Source of the DNA: Pantoea alhagi
GTDB taxonomy: Bacteria > Pseudomonadota > Gammaproteobacteria > Enterobacterales > Enterobacteriaceae
Assembly (NCBI RefSeq): GCF_002101395.1
Contig: NZ_CP019706.1
Span: forward strand, 2,046,001-2,110,000
Reading direction: 5' to 3'
Length of the DNA: 64,000 bases
The position numbers were made by a program, and so were the translations under genes. This document shows, piece after piece, positions 19,384 through 27,008 of this stretch (the first letter of the stretch is position 1; each line of letters starts with the position of its first letter). A model generated the notes under the pieces. That model did no database searches and was not told the origin of the DNA. It saw only the letters and a list, made by a program, of their open reading frames with translations.

Positions 19384-20073
19384 ATGTCGATACGCCTGTG
19401 TTTACTTGTCGATGAGTCGTGTGCAGGGCAATTTCGCAGGTTGAGTAAAACGCAGCGCGAAGTGCGCTCGATTATTACGCAACAAATACTGCCAGGCATC
19501 GGATCCTCAATACTGGATAAATATTTGCCGGAGCATTATCCGTGGTGCTTTGTTATTTCTGCTGCCTCGCTTCGAAAAAGGCATTACTGCGTCGGCGCGT
19601 TTATGGTACTGCCGGATAAACACGGGAAAAAGTTACTTGTTGTTGTTTATAGTCCGGTCTCTTATTCATGGTTGAAAAAAAATATGCATGTTGAATTTCC
19701 GCTGACATTCTGGGCTTCAAGGATCTTAAATATGGCACCGAAAAATAATCTGGTGAAAAAAGACTGGCAGCTATTATGGCAATGGGTGAAGGCACTCGGA
19801 CGGAGTTATTCCCCATGGCGGGAAAGAGTGTTGACATCAGCGTGGCAATTTAAAAGTCAATCTCAGATGTTACTCAGGGAGGGGTCGCAGGAAGACTATT
19901 GCATTCGAAATAACGATGGTGTCGAGATTATGCCGTGGAAAAACTGGCCTGACTGTATTCAACAGGATGCAGGCATCTGGGTTTGGCGGCAAAGCCGACA
20001 CGGGAAAATATTGGATTCTCGGAAAATTTCGTTACGGCGTGCTGAGGCTAAATTGCCTGAGGCATCATTTTAA
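19384..20073 (+). CDS. T6SS-associated protein, possibly TagF/SciT-like
   Basis: A 229-residue protein placed between tssM and vgrG with a purine-rich GAGGGAAC before its ATG. In Salmonella SPI-6-type clusters this slot holds sciT, and TagF/ImpM proteins are also found next to tssM. The segment PWCFVISAASLRKRHYCVGA followed by FMVLPDKHGKK resembles the TagF core (W.F.......G..MPS.D..GR), but the canonical N-terminal GD motif is not evident. TagF represses or tunes T6SS assembly post-translationally in studied species. No signal peptide or membrane span is clear. The position is certain and the family call is tentative. Confidence 0.5.
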   Translation: MSIRLCLLVDESCAGQFRRLSKTQREVRSIITQQILPGIGSSILDKYLPEHYPWCFVISAASLRKRHYCVGAFMVLPDKHGKKLLVVVYSPVSYSWLKKNMHVEFPLTFWASRILNMAPKNNLVKKDWQLLWQWVKALGRSYSPWRERVLTSAWQFKSQSQMLLREGSQEDYCIRNNDGVEIMPWKNWPDCIQQDAGIWVWRQSRHGKILDSRKISLRRAEAKLPEASF

Positions 20074-20676
20074 GCTACTCACAACGCATCAGGTGATCAT
20101 ATGTCACGAACAATTAAATTAAGTAGCCCGGCGATGCCACTGCTGCTTGGAGAGCCAGCGTTGATAATTTCAAAGCTGGATGGTGAAGAATCGCTTTCTT
20201 CGCTCTATTCTTACCTGATTACTGTCAGGACACCTTCTAATCCGCTTATTCCCTGGCAGGAAGCGTCGAATGTCGATTTGAAATCCTTAATCGGCAAAGA
20301 GATGACTGTTGAAATTGAGCTTGATGGTAATGGGCTTGGGGATATTACTGGCATTGGCAAAGGTATCCGTGAAATATCCGGTATAGTGCAAAGAGCGCGC
20401 TATATTGGTCGCGATGGCTATCAGGCTCTTTATGAAATTATCCTGCGTCCCTGGCTTCATCTTGCGGAATTAACTACTGACTTTAAGATTTTTCAGCAGA
20501 AATCGGTGGTAAATATTATCGATGAGGTATTAGGCGATTATAACTTCCCCTTTGAGAAACGCCTGTCAGGAAGCTATCCGCTGCTTGATTTTCAAGTGCA
20601 GTATGGAGAGACGGATTTCGATTTTATTGAAAGACTGATGGAAGAGTGGGGGATTTACTGGTTCTTTGAACACAGT

Positions 20677-20694
20677 AAAAAAGTCACAAGCTAA
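20677..20694 (+). other. Frameshift site in vgrG (A6 run and following in-frame stop)
   Basis: The reading AGT AAA AAA GTC ends at TAA 20692-20694. Moving back one base after the two AAA codons gives AGT CAC AAG CTA, which continues the VgrG protein. A six-A run can support indel mutation and, weakly, polymerase or ribosome slippage. A full X XXY YYZ slippery heptamer is not present because the base before the run is T. Confidence 0.75.
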
Positions 20695-22226
20695 TTCTGG
20701 TGGACAATGTCGGTGCGCATAAGCGTTTTCCAGGCGAAGCCTACCACGTTATTCAATATGCTTCCGACAATCCGAAGATGGATGAAGAATACATTAATCA
20801 ATTCCATTTACAGGAAACGATTACTTCTGGGAAGTGGGTAACTAATGATTATGACTTTACTAAATCCCGTGCCGATATTATGGCGCTCGACAGTAAACCG
20901 CGGAAGACCAGTTTTAATCAGATGGAAATCTTCCACTGGCCGGGAGACTACGAGCAACCTGCTGTTGGCGAGCACCTGGCAAGAGTACGCATGGAAGAGC
21001 GCGGAGCGTTAGGTTCGCGCTGCGAAGGTTCTGGTGAGTTACGAGGTATAGCCTGCGGTTGCAGTTTTGAACTCGTGAATTACCCCGTCGAAAAAGCGAA
21101 CCGTGAATATCTGATAATGCGCAGTCATCTGTTGGTGGAGGAAATTAACCAGCTTTCTTCGCAGGATGAATTCCGCTACAGCTGTGATTTTACCGTTCAG
21201 CCAATGAACAAGATTTACCGTCATCCCGTGACTGTGGCAAAACCAAAAACCAGTGGCCCACAGACGGCAATCGTTGTTGGGCCTCCGGGCGAAGAGATCT
21301 GGACAGATAAATATGGTCGCGTGAAAGTCCGTTTTCTTTGGGATCGCTACGGTAAGAATCGCGAATTTGATTCCTGCTGGCTGCGCGTCAGCCAGGCATG
21401 GGCAGGGAATAACTTTGGCGCAATCTATATTCCTCGTATTGGTCACGAAGTAATTGTCGACTTTATTAATGGCGATCCTGACAGGCCCTTAATCACAGGC
21501 AGCCTTTATAACAACGTAACGATGCCGCCGTGGGACTTGCCAGCTAACGCGACGCAAAGCGGGCTTATCAGTCGTACCGTTGGCGGTGGGCTTAGTAATT
21601 ACAATGGCATTCGCTTCGAAGATAAAACGGGTCTGGAGCATTACTGGGAGCAGGCTGAACGGAATATGTCACGTCTGACCAAGCAAAACGAAGTACAGAC
21701 CATTGGGATGAACTCTGATGTCAATGTCGGCCTGTCGCGCAATCTGTTTGTTGGCGGTAACTATATGTCTGAAGTTGTCGGTAATAGCAGCGCCATAATT
21801 GGCGCTGCGTTGGCGATTCAGGTTGGTGGAAACCAGAGCGACAATGTTGCAGGAGCGAAAGGGATTAATGTCGGTGGTGCCTTTATGAATACCGTCGGAG
21901 GATATCACTCGCTTTCCGTCGGCGGTGCTCATCAGGTGAACGTGGGAGGCTATCACTCCCTTGCCGTAGGCGGTGCGAGCACCATGGTCGCAGGCGGTGC
22001 AATGACACTCACTGCGGGAGGGGAACTGGTTATTGCAGCGAATAAAATAAAAATTATCGGCTCCAGCCAGGTGATCATCGAGGGAGGAGAAGTCGATATT
22101 AATCCCGGTGATAGCGGCGGCGGCGGCGGTGGCGGCGGTGGCGGCGGCATGATCGGTTTACCGGGATTGCCGGTCATTCCTACGCTGTTTGGCGTGATTA
22201 TCCCATTACCGCCTATACCAATACCA

Positions 22227-22739
22227 ACTCCGACCGTGACGCCGACCGAGACGCCAACCGTGACGCCAACGGAGACGCCAACGGAGACGCCAACCGTGAC
22301 GCCAACAGAGACGCCAACGGAGACGCCAACGGAGACGCCAACGGAGACGCCGACGGAGACGCCGACCGAGACGCCAACGGAGACGCCAACCGAGACGCCG
22401 ACCGAAACGCCAACGGAGACGCCAACGGAGACGCCAACGGAGACGCCGACCGAGACGCCAACGGAGACGCCGACGGAGACGCCGACCGAGACGCCAACGG
22501 AGACGCCAACCGAGACGCCGACCGAGACGCCAACGGAGACGCCAACCGAGACACCAACGGAGACGCCGACCGAGACGCCAACGGAGACGCCAACGGAGAC
22601 GCCAACGGAGACGCCAACGGAGACGCCAACGGAGACGCCGACCGAGACGCCAACGGAGACGCCGACGGAGACGCCAACCGAGACGCCGACGGAGACGCCA
22701 ACCGAAACGCCAACGGAGACGCCGACCGAAACGCCGACC
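22227..22739 (+). repeat. 12-bp coding minisatellite (about 42 units, Thr-Pro-Thr-Glu)
   Basis: From ACT at 22227 the DNA runs as 42 complete 12-bp units encoding TPTE (three early units, numbers 1, 3 and 6, encode TPTV) and a final TPT. Units differ only by third-base changes (CCA/CCG, ACG/ACC, GAG/GAA), and the same blocks of variants recur at longer spacing, showing growth by duplication of multi-unit blocks. It lies at the 3-prime end of vgrG and all units keep one frame. Such arrays change length easily by slippage or recombination. Confidence 0.95.
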
Positions 22740-22780
22740 GGTAGTGAAACCATTGAACCTTAATTGTTTATTGAACTCAG

Positions 22781-22805
22781 TGGCGAGTCGCTTGCGCCCT
22801 CGCCA
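22781..22805 (+). terminator. Hairpin between vgrG and PAAR gene
   Basis: TGGCGAG (22781-22787) pairs with CTCGCCA (22799-22805) around an 11-base loop. No clear U-run follows, so termination is uncertain. Confidence 0.35.
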
Positions 22806-22831
22806 TATTATTCCAACAAGGAGAATTAATA

Positions 22832-23095
22832 ATGCAAAACGCAGGACGAGTAGGTGATGCCACCTCGCATGGTGGCGCGTTATGTTCTGGATCTAGAAAT
22901 GTCTATATTAATGGCCTGCCCGCCGCAATTGCCGGAGCAAGCGTAGCCCCTTGCGCGCTGGGACACGGAGCCGCGCCCGTCGCGTCAGGATCTGGCTCGG
23001 TTTTTATTAATGGTTTACCGGCAGCTCGTCTTGGTGATGTGACGGGTTGCGGTGCCGTTGTTGTGTCGGGGTCTGCTGATGTTTATATAGGCTGA
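22832..23095 (+). CDS. PAAR-repeat spike-tip protein
   Basis: An 87-residue single-domain PAAR protein that would form the sharp cone on the VgrG trimer. It has the paired structure GRVGDATSHGG / VYINGLPAAIAG / ALGHGAAPVASGS / VFINGLPAARLGDVTGCGAV, with the Pro-Ala-Ala-Arg motif itself in GLPAARLGD. Histidine and cysteine residues (SHGG, PCALGHG, TGCG) are the likely zinc ligands. A GGAGAATTAATA precedes the ATG. It carries no toxin extension, so it serves as a tip or as a partner for non-covalent effectors. The next gene follows after four bases. Confidence 0.93.
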   Translation: MQNAGRVGDATSHGGALCSGSRNVYINGLPAAIAGASVAPCALGHGAAPVASGSGSVFINGLPAARLGDVTGCGAVVVSGSADVYIG

Positions 23096-23099
23096 TGTC

Positions 23100-23942
23100 G
23101 TGAATATTCAATTTGAATGGCCCGCGTCGCAGGAAGCGATGAGTATTTCCAGATATCTGACCGCTGACAATGCTGTCACGTTTGATGCGGTCAATGGACA
23201 TTTTAACTCTCATAATAGTCACTTGGGTCATGATGCCGTTGTTTTCTACTGGCACATGGCCAGGCCCGTAATGCTGAGTTTGTGCGCGGTGCATGTCTGT
23301 TATCTGGATGGTATTGAGGTGTCATACGGAAGTGTCCATCCATTACGCGAGGCAAGTAAAATTCAGATTGGGCACTTTAAGTTAGTTATAGTCGGCGAGG
23401 GGAATGACGAAATCAATGATCAGCCGTTCATTCGGCTTATTTATCCCAATGATGTTTGGCAGACGAGCAATAAAATTCCTGAAGTTGAGAATATTCTTCC
23501 TAACGGTGGGAATTACGTCAATGACCTGCGCTACTTCAATGACGTCATACTCGCTCAGAATAAAGGCGACGACATTCTGAAAATGCTGGAATTGGAATAT
23601 AAGCGACTCCTGATCTGGCAGGAGCAGGATAGCGGGTTCTTTGACGGAACGTCTCATCAGACTAATCACATTATTAAAACGGACTATCGTTTTGAGGAAA
23701 CTAGAGAGCAGCTCAAAGATAAAACGCTGACTGAATGTGTTGTTGACCGGAATTTTATGATGGAGAAAGTATGGCCGGAGCTGGAGCAGGGTGAGCAGTG
23801 GGATGAACTCTTCGGAGAAGAAGAAAAAACCGATCTTCTCCGCTCTTTATCTCCTGAACACATTGTTGCGAAAAGTAAATATAAAGTTCCTGAACTGGTA
23901 TTTCAGGACTTCTACAAAGTGGGTCTGGACACTTATTATTAA
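23100..23942 (+). CDS. T6SS-associated protein, TagK-like (FHA-like N-terminus)
   Basis: A 280-residue protein starting at a GTG four bases after the PAAR gene. The first 120 residues look beta-rich with an FHA-like pattern (CYLDGIEVSYGSVHPLREA followed by KIQIGHFKLVIVG). The second half is helical (DILKMLELEYKRLLIWQEQD) and ends with SKYKVPELVFQDFYKVGLD. This two-part shape and place next to tagJ and tssE agree with enterobacterial TagK proteins, for which I know of no firmly established function. FHA domains bind phosphothreonine, but the key Arg and Ser/Asn residues cannot be confirmed by eye. The family name is tentative. Confidence 0.5.
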   Translation: MNIQFEWPASQEAMSISRYLTADNAVTFDAVNGHFNSHNSHLGHDAVVFYWHMARPVMLSLCAVHVCYLDGIEVSYGSVHPLREASKIQIGHFKLVIVGEGNDEINDQPFIRLIYPNDVWQTSNKIPEVENILPNGGNYVNDLRYFNDVILAQNKGDDILKMLELEYKRLLIWQEQDSGFFDGTSHQTNHIIKTDYRFEETREQLKDKTLTECVVDRNFMMEKVWPELEQGEQWDELFGEEEKTDLLRSLSPEHIVAKSKYKVPELVFQDFYKVGLDTYY

Positions 23943-23959
23943 TCGAAGGAATCGATACT

Positions 23960-24757
23960 ATGCAAAATTTTACATCTCTTACTCAAATGCTCAAAACTTC
24001 ATCGTTGAACGAGCTGCAGGAACAGATTCTGGAGCAAGTTAAATCGCAGCCCCAGGATCTGAAAGCGCGAGAAGTGCTGTTCAAACTCTATTGTGTTAAT
24101 GGCGCCTGGGATAAAGCGTTACTGCAGCTTCAAACGCTGGCTCTGATAGATGATGGGTTAAAAAGACAGACTGAACTTTACAAAAACCTGGTATTCAGTG
24201 AAATGCAGCGTCAGCAGGTATTAACCGGCGGGCGTCTGGCCGCAACCTTGCAGAATGATATGCCAGCATGGATGTTAAAATTACATGAAGCGAACGTGGA
24301 GCATTATCAGGGCAACACGGAGCAGGCAGTTATATTGCGCGAAGAAGCGTTTGGACTGGCACCTGAAAGCGCCGGAAAAAGCGAAACCTTAGGGAATTTT
24401 TCATGGATAGCCGACAGTGATGGTCGTCTTGGTCCGATATGTGAGTTTATTTGTGCAGGTGGATACCGTTGGCTGCCTTACTCTTCCATCCAGCAATTGA
24501 TCGTATCCAAACCTGAAGATCTTCTGGATTTACTATGGCTGCCTGCAACGATAAATGCAGATGGTGAAACATACTCCGGTTATATCCCGGCACGTTATCC
24601 CGTTGAAAACGCAGATCCTCAGGATAATAAATTAGGATTAAAAACGGAGTGGCGGCAGTGGTCTGAAGTACTTTCTACAGGGAGCGGCAGGAAAGTTGTC
24701 ATTACCGATATCAGTGAGCACTCAATTATGGAAGTTGGCGAAATTGTATTCGGATAA
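23960..24757 (+). CDS. tagJ: T6SS accessory protein TagJ (ImpE/SciE)
   Basis: A 265-residue ImpE/TagJ protein. The N-terminal half is TPR-like (LNELQEQILEQVKSQPQDLK, EVLFKLYCVNGAWDKALLQL, ILREEAFGLAPES). The C-terminal half holds the conserved ImpE segment WIADSDGRLGPICEFICAGG followed by YRWLPYSSIQQL and LWLPATI. In other species TagJ binds the TssB N-terminus and helps sheath handling with ClpV. It starts 17 bases after the TagK-like gene with GAAGGA upstream and overlaps tssE. Confidence 0.92.
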   Translation: MQNFTSLTQMLKTSSLNELQEQILEQVKSQPQDLKAREVLFKLYCVNGAWDKALLQLQTLALIDDGLKRQTELYKNLVFSEMQRQQVLTGGRLAATLQNDMPAWMLKLHEANVEHYQGNTEQAVILREEAFGLAPESAGKSETLGNFSWIADSDGRLGPICEFICAGGYRWLPYSSIQQLIVSKPEDLLDLLWLPATINADGETYSGYIPARYPVENADPQDNKLGLKTEWRQWSEVLSTGSGRKVVITDISEHSIMEVGEIVFG

Positions 24758-25235
24758 TAAACGACAATATCTTCCCATCTTACTGGAGCGTCTCCAGGAT
24801 GATGAGCCCAGAAGTCCTCACGATCGTGTCAAACCAATTGATATCAGAAAGATGCGCAGCATTGTTCAAAAGGATATTACCGATCTGATTAACCATACTA
24901 ATATTGAAGATACACTGAATAAACGCCAACATAAGTTAGTTATGGAGTCGGTACTCAATTATGGCGTTTCGCCTTTGATCGGTAACATGGAGAATCATCA
25001 TAACTGGAATGTAATAGAGAAAACTATTCGTGATGCAATTTTACGTTTTGAGCCTCGGATAATTCCTGAGACTTTTCTTGTCCGCTCTTTACAGGACAAA
25101 GATGGGCTGGTCCGGCATGCTGTGGTTCTTTTTGAAATCAGAGCGATGATTTATTGGCAGCCCAGACCAATTGATCTATGTATGAATGGTCGTTATGACT
25201 TTGAGTCCGAAAAAGTAGATCTGAAATTGCTTTGA
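24714..25235 (+). CDS. tssE: T6SS baseplate protein TssE (gp25-like)
   Basis: TssE is the gp25-like baseplate wedge component that starts sheath polymerisation. Seen are the N-terminal YLPILLERLQDDEP, a central VMESVLNYGVSPLIGN (family pattern V..S..NYG.PD..), and FEPRIIPETFLVRSL, matching the conserved gp25 FEPRL motif. The start is uncertain because the gene overlaps tagJ: GTG 24714 is shown, and TTG 24696, 24735 or 24744 are possible, none with an ideal ribosome site. This is the last plus-strand T6SS gene; noncoding DNA follows. Confidence 0.92.
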   Translation: MSTQLWKLAKLYSDNKRQYLPILLERLQDDEPRSPHDRVKPIDIRKMRSIVQKDITDLINHTNIEDTLNKRQHKLVMESVLNYGVSPLIGNMENHHNWNVIEKTIRDAILRFEPRIIPETFLVRSLQDKDGLVRHAVVLFEIRAMIYWQPRPIDLCMNGRYDFESEKVDLKLL

Positions 25236-25730
25236 GTACTTTTTATTTTCTCTTTTATCAGAATATTTCTGAGTTTTGAGCGATGTGATTAAGATTCTTC
25301 TTGATTGTTCATTCCAAAATAATTCTGAACTATATCTTCAGGGGTGATATTCCGAAAGAGATTTTTTCGAAATACACCCTTTACTAAATTTTTAAATTAA
25401 TTATATGCTTATTGTTTATTTTCTTGGTTATAGTTTAAGATATAGTTATTTTTTATGTATTTATTTTATATATATTTTATCGTTATATATATAAGATGTA
25501 AAATAAGAACTATTGGATAAAGTGCCAGGTAGTAACGGTAAAAATAAAGAGATATTTTAAGCCTTTTCTTATAGTGTTTCTTCATCTGTTTTCTTATAAT
25601 TCTCCTCCGTCTGTTATATATCGTTTCTGACCGTCCATTTTTTGCTGACTGGCTTTTGCTCTGCATGGAGTATTTGCTGTGCATGGAGTAACTGCAAGTC
25701 AATGGAAATTATAACGCATGGGTGTGATGT
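25236..25730. other. AT-rich noncoding stretch after tssE with a perfect inverted repeat and a duplicated leader
   Basis: No convincing gene is present. At 25258-25272 a perfect inverted repeat TCAGAA-TAT-TTCTGA lies 22 bases after tssE; it also fits the RcsAB-box pattern at 11 of 14 positions. From about 25506 the sequence (GAACTATTGGATAAAG, GGTAGTAACGG, TTTTAAGCCTTTTCTTAT) is a diverged copy of 26020-26090 upstream of the intact LuxR-type gene. A 78-codon minus-strand frame here (25466-25702) is low-complexity and not credible. Confidence 0.5.
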
Positions 25731-25920
25731 ATGTTAAATACACTATTGATGGATTGAAACTTTTATTAGATATCCTAATTGATTTCCTTAAGCTTTAACC
25801 AGTCTGATGATGATCGTAAAGGGATGATTATTTTTTTATTGTCGTCAGAGGAAAAAACGTGATATTAGGTGTATCATTTTTCGCAATAACATAGTGACAA
25901 TTCGTCCTTTTAATAAAAGC
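25731..25920 (+). pseudogene. Decayed 5-prime copy of the neighbouring LuxR-type regulator gene
   Basis: Starting with the same context as the intact gene (AACGCATGGGTGTGATGT then ATG), the reading is MLNTLLMD, then stop, NFY, stop, against MLNILLMDSNFYLKSG in the intact copy at 26375. Later stretches (TTTATTGTCGTCAGAGGAAAA, GACAATTCGTCC) still align with codons 35-60 of the intact gene. Several stops and small indels make it non-functional, and similarity ends near 25920, so only about the first third remains. It and its leader are a degenerate duplication roughly 520-640 bp upstream of the intact unit. Confidence 0.75.
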
Positions 25921-26374
25921 ACTGTCACAATCTGAATGTTGCTTATTTTATAATTTGTAATTTCCGCTTTTTTATTTTTCTGATATGTTCTATTACTTTC
26001 TATGCCAAATGTAAACAGAGGACTATTGGACAGAATGTCAGGTAGTGAGGGTGAGAATAAAGAGGGATTTTGAGCCTTTTCTTATGATTTTCTCCGTCTG
26101 TCTCAATGTAATTTATGTCTCGGGCTTATTTAATTCAGTAGGTATGTTTCTGTTTGATGCCATAGTTTACTTTAACTATTTTAATATGTATGGGCCGCCA
26201 TCATTCGGGGGGGGTAATTTAAATGGCCATTATATCGTGACCAAAAGAAGTTACGTTTGAATGGTTTGACTTAATAATTCGTTTCTGTTTGTTTATTTTA
26301 GTTTGCACTGTCTGGTTTTGGCTGTACTTGAGTAATTGTAAGTGGGTTGAATTTACAACGCATGGATGTGATGT
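25921..26374 (+). promoter_or_regulatory. Long AT-rich leader of the LuxR-type regulator gene
   Basis: This 450-bp noncoding region includes the second copy of the duplicated leader (about 26020-26100 and 26300-26374). Relative to copy one it carries an extra internal segment of roughly 170 bp (about 26105-26290). A 71-codon frame at 26045-26260 is not supported by composition or homology. Long AT-rich leaders of this type upstream of fimbrial or capsule regulators are often H-NS targets; that is inference. Confidence 0.4.
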
Positions 26375-26983
26375 ATGTTGAATATATTATTGATGGATTC
26401 AAACTTTTACCTGAAATCAGGATTGAGTGCCTTAATTTTCAACCAGTTCACCGAAGCCCATAAAGAGGAGGTTCTTTTTTTATTACCATCAGAAGAAAAA
26501 AATCGTGATATTGCGGATATTATTTTCCGCGATGACATGGTGACAATCCGGATTTTCAATCAAAGAAGTATCTGCGCTAGCCATGAATCAGGCCGGGAAG
26601 GGGATGAAGGGATGACAATTCACGTTCCATTTATAACCAAAAACCTGACCCTGGATGAAATTTCCATAAAGATCGGCAAAATAATTTCCATAGCCAGAGC
26701 CGATTATAACTTGTTGGTTAACAGGGAAGAGACGTACTGGAATTTTGGCTTAAAAAAATATGCTCAGCTTTCAGATACTGAAAATGATGTAATGATTTTG
26801 GTTGGCCGGGGTTACGACAGTACTGATATATCAAGAATTCTGAATCGTTCACGGAAAACAATCAGTACTCACTACCGTAATGCCAGCCGCAAGATGGGAG
26901 CGGTTAACCGGGCGGAGTTTTACCGCTATGCCTCATTTATTGCAAATTGCCGTCGGGATGAAAGAAATACGCTTTGCCTGTAG
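26375..26983 (+). CDS. LuxR-family transcriptional regulator (RcsA/BglJ-like layout)
   Basis: A 202-residue regulator. Residues 132-188 form a LuxR-type helix-turn-helix: LSDTENDVMILVGRGYDSTD, ISRILNRSRKTISTHYRNA, SRKMGAVNRAEFYRY. The N-terminal half (MLNILLMDSNFYLKSGLSAL) resembles the start of a response-regulator receiver domain, but the canonical phospho-Asp and acidic pocket are not clear, as in RcsA and BglJ, which act as non-phosphorylated partners of RcsB. The ATG at 26375 is the start matching the duplicated copy. It lies 25 bases upstream of the autotransporter gene, probably in one transcript, so it may control that gene, the T6SS or the fimbriae. Confidence 0.8.
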   Translation: MLNILLMDSNFYLKSGLSALIFNQFTEAHKEEVLFLLPSEEKNRDIADIIFRDDMVTIRIFNQRSICASHESGREGDEGMTIHVPFITKNLTLDEISIKIGKIISIARADYNLLVNREETYWNFGLKKYAQLSDTENDVMILVGRGYDSTDISRILNRSRKTISTHYRNASRKMGAVNRAEFYRYASFIANCRRDERNTLCL

Positions 26984-27008
26984 TTGAACAACTTAAAAGG
27001 AATGGACT

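Larger units (their letters stand above)
20101..22763 (+). pseudogene. vgrG: vgrG spike gene split by a one-base frameshift, with a TPTE-repeat C-terminal tail
   Basis: VgrG trimers cap the Hcp tube and pierce target cells. Codons 20101-20694 encode the N-terminal gp27-like part (RTIKLSSPAMPLL to GIYWFFEHSKK) and then stop at TAA. The next frame from about 20683 continues exactly where family members do (SHKLILVDNVGAHKRFPGEA), through the OB fold (KVRFLWDRYGKN, RVSQAWAGNNFGAIYIPRIG) and a gp5-like needle with repeated VGG units. One extra A in the A6 run at 20677-20682 would restore an 887-residue protein. After the needle come 11 glycines, a hydrophobic Pro-rich stretch, and about 42 TPTE/TPTV units. 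No enzymatic C-terminal domain is seen. It may be a true null, a slippage-controlled gene, or a sequencing error. Confidence 0.85.

Noticed and set aside
20677..20700. Classic programmed -1 frameshift signal in vgrG
   Set aside because: The run is T AAA AAA G, not X XXY YYZ, and no clear stimulatory stem or upstream Shine-Dalgarno was recognised; slippage is kept only as a possibility.
22227..22739. Possible CRISPR array
   Set aside because: Units are 12 bp without spacers and keep a reading frame; no cas genes nearby.
21953..22753. 266-codon minus-strand frame rich in Val-Ser-Gly repeats
   Set aside because: It is the antisense shadow of the TPTE minisatellite; the 12-bp unit keeps all frames open. 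No ribosome site or homology.
26045..26260. 71-codon frame between the decayed and intact regulator genes
   Set aside because: Overlaps the duplicated noncoding leader; no similarity to known proteins and no convincing ribosome site.
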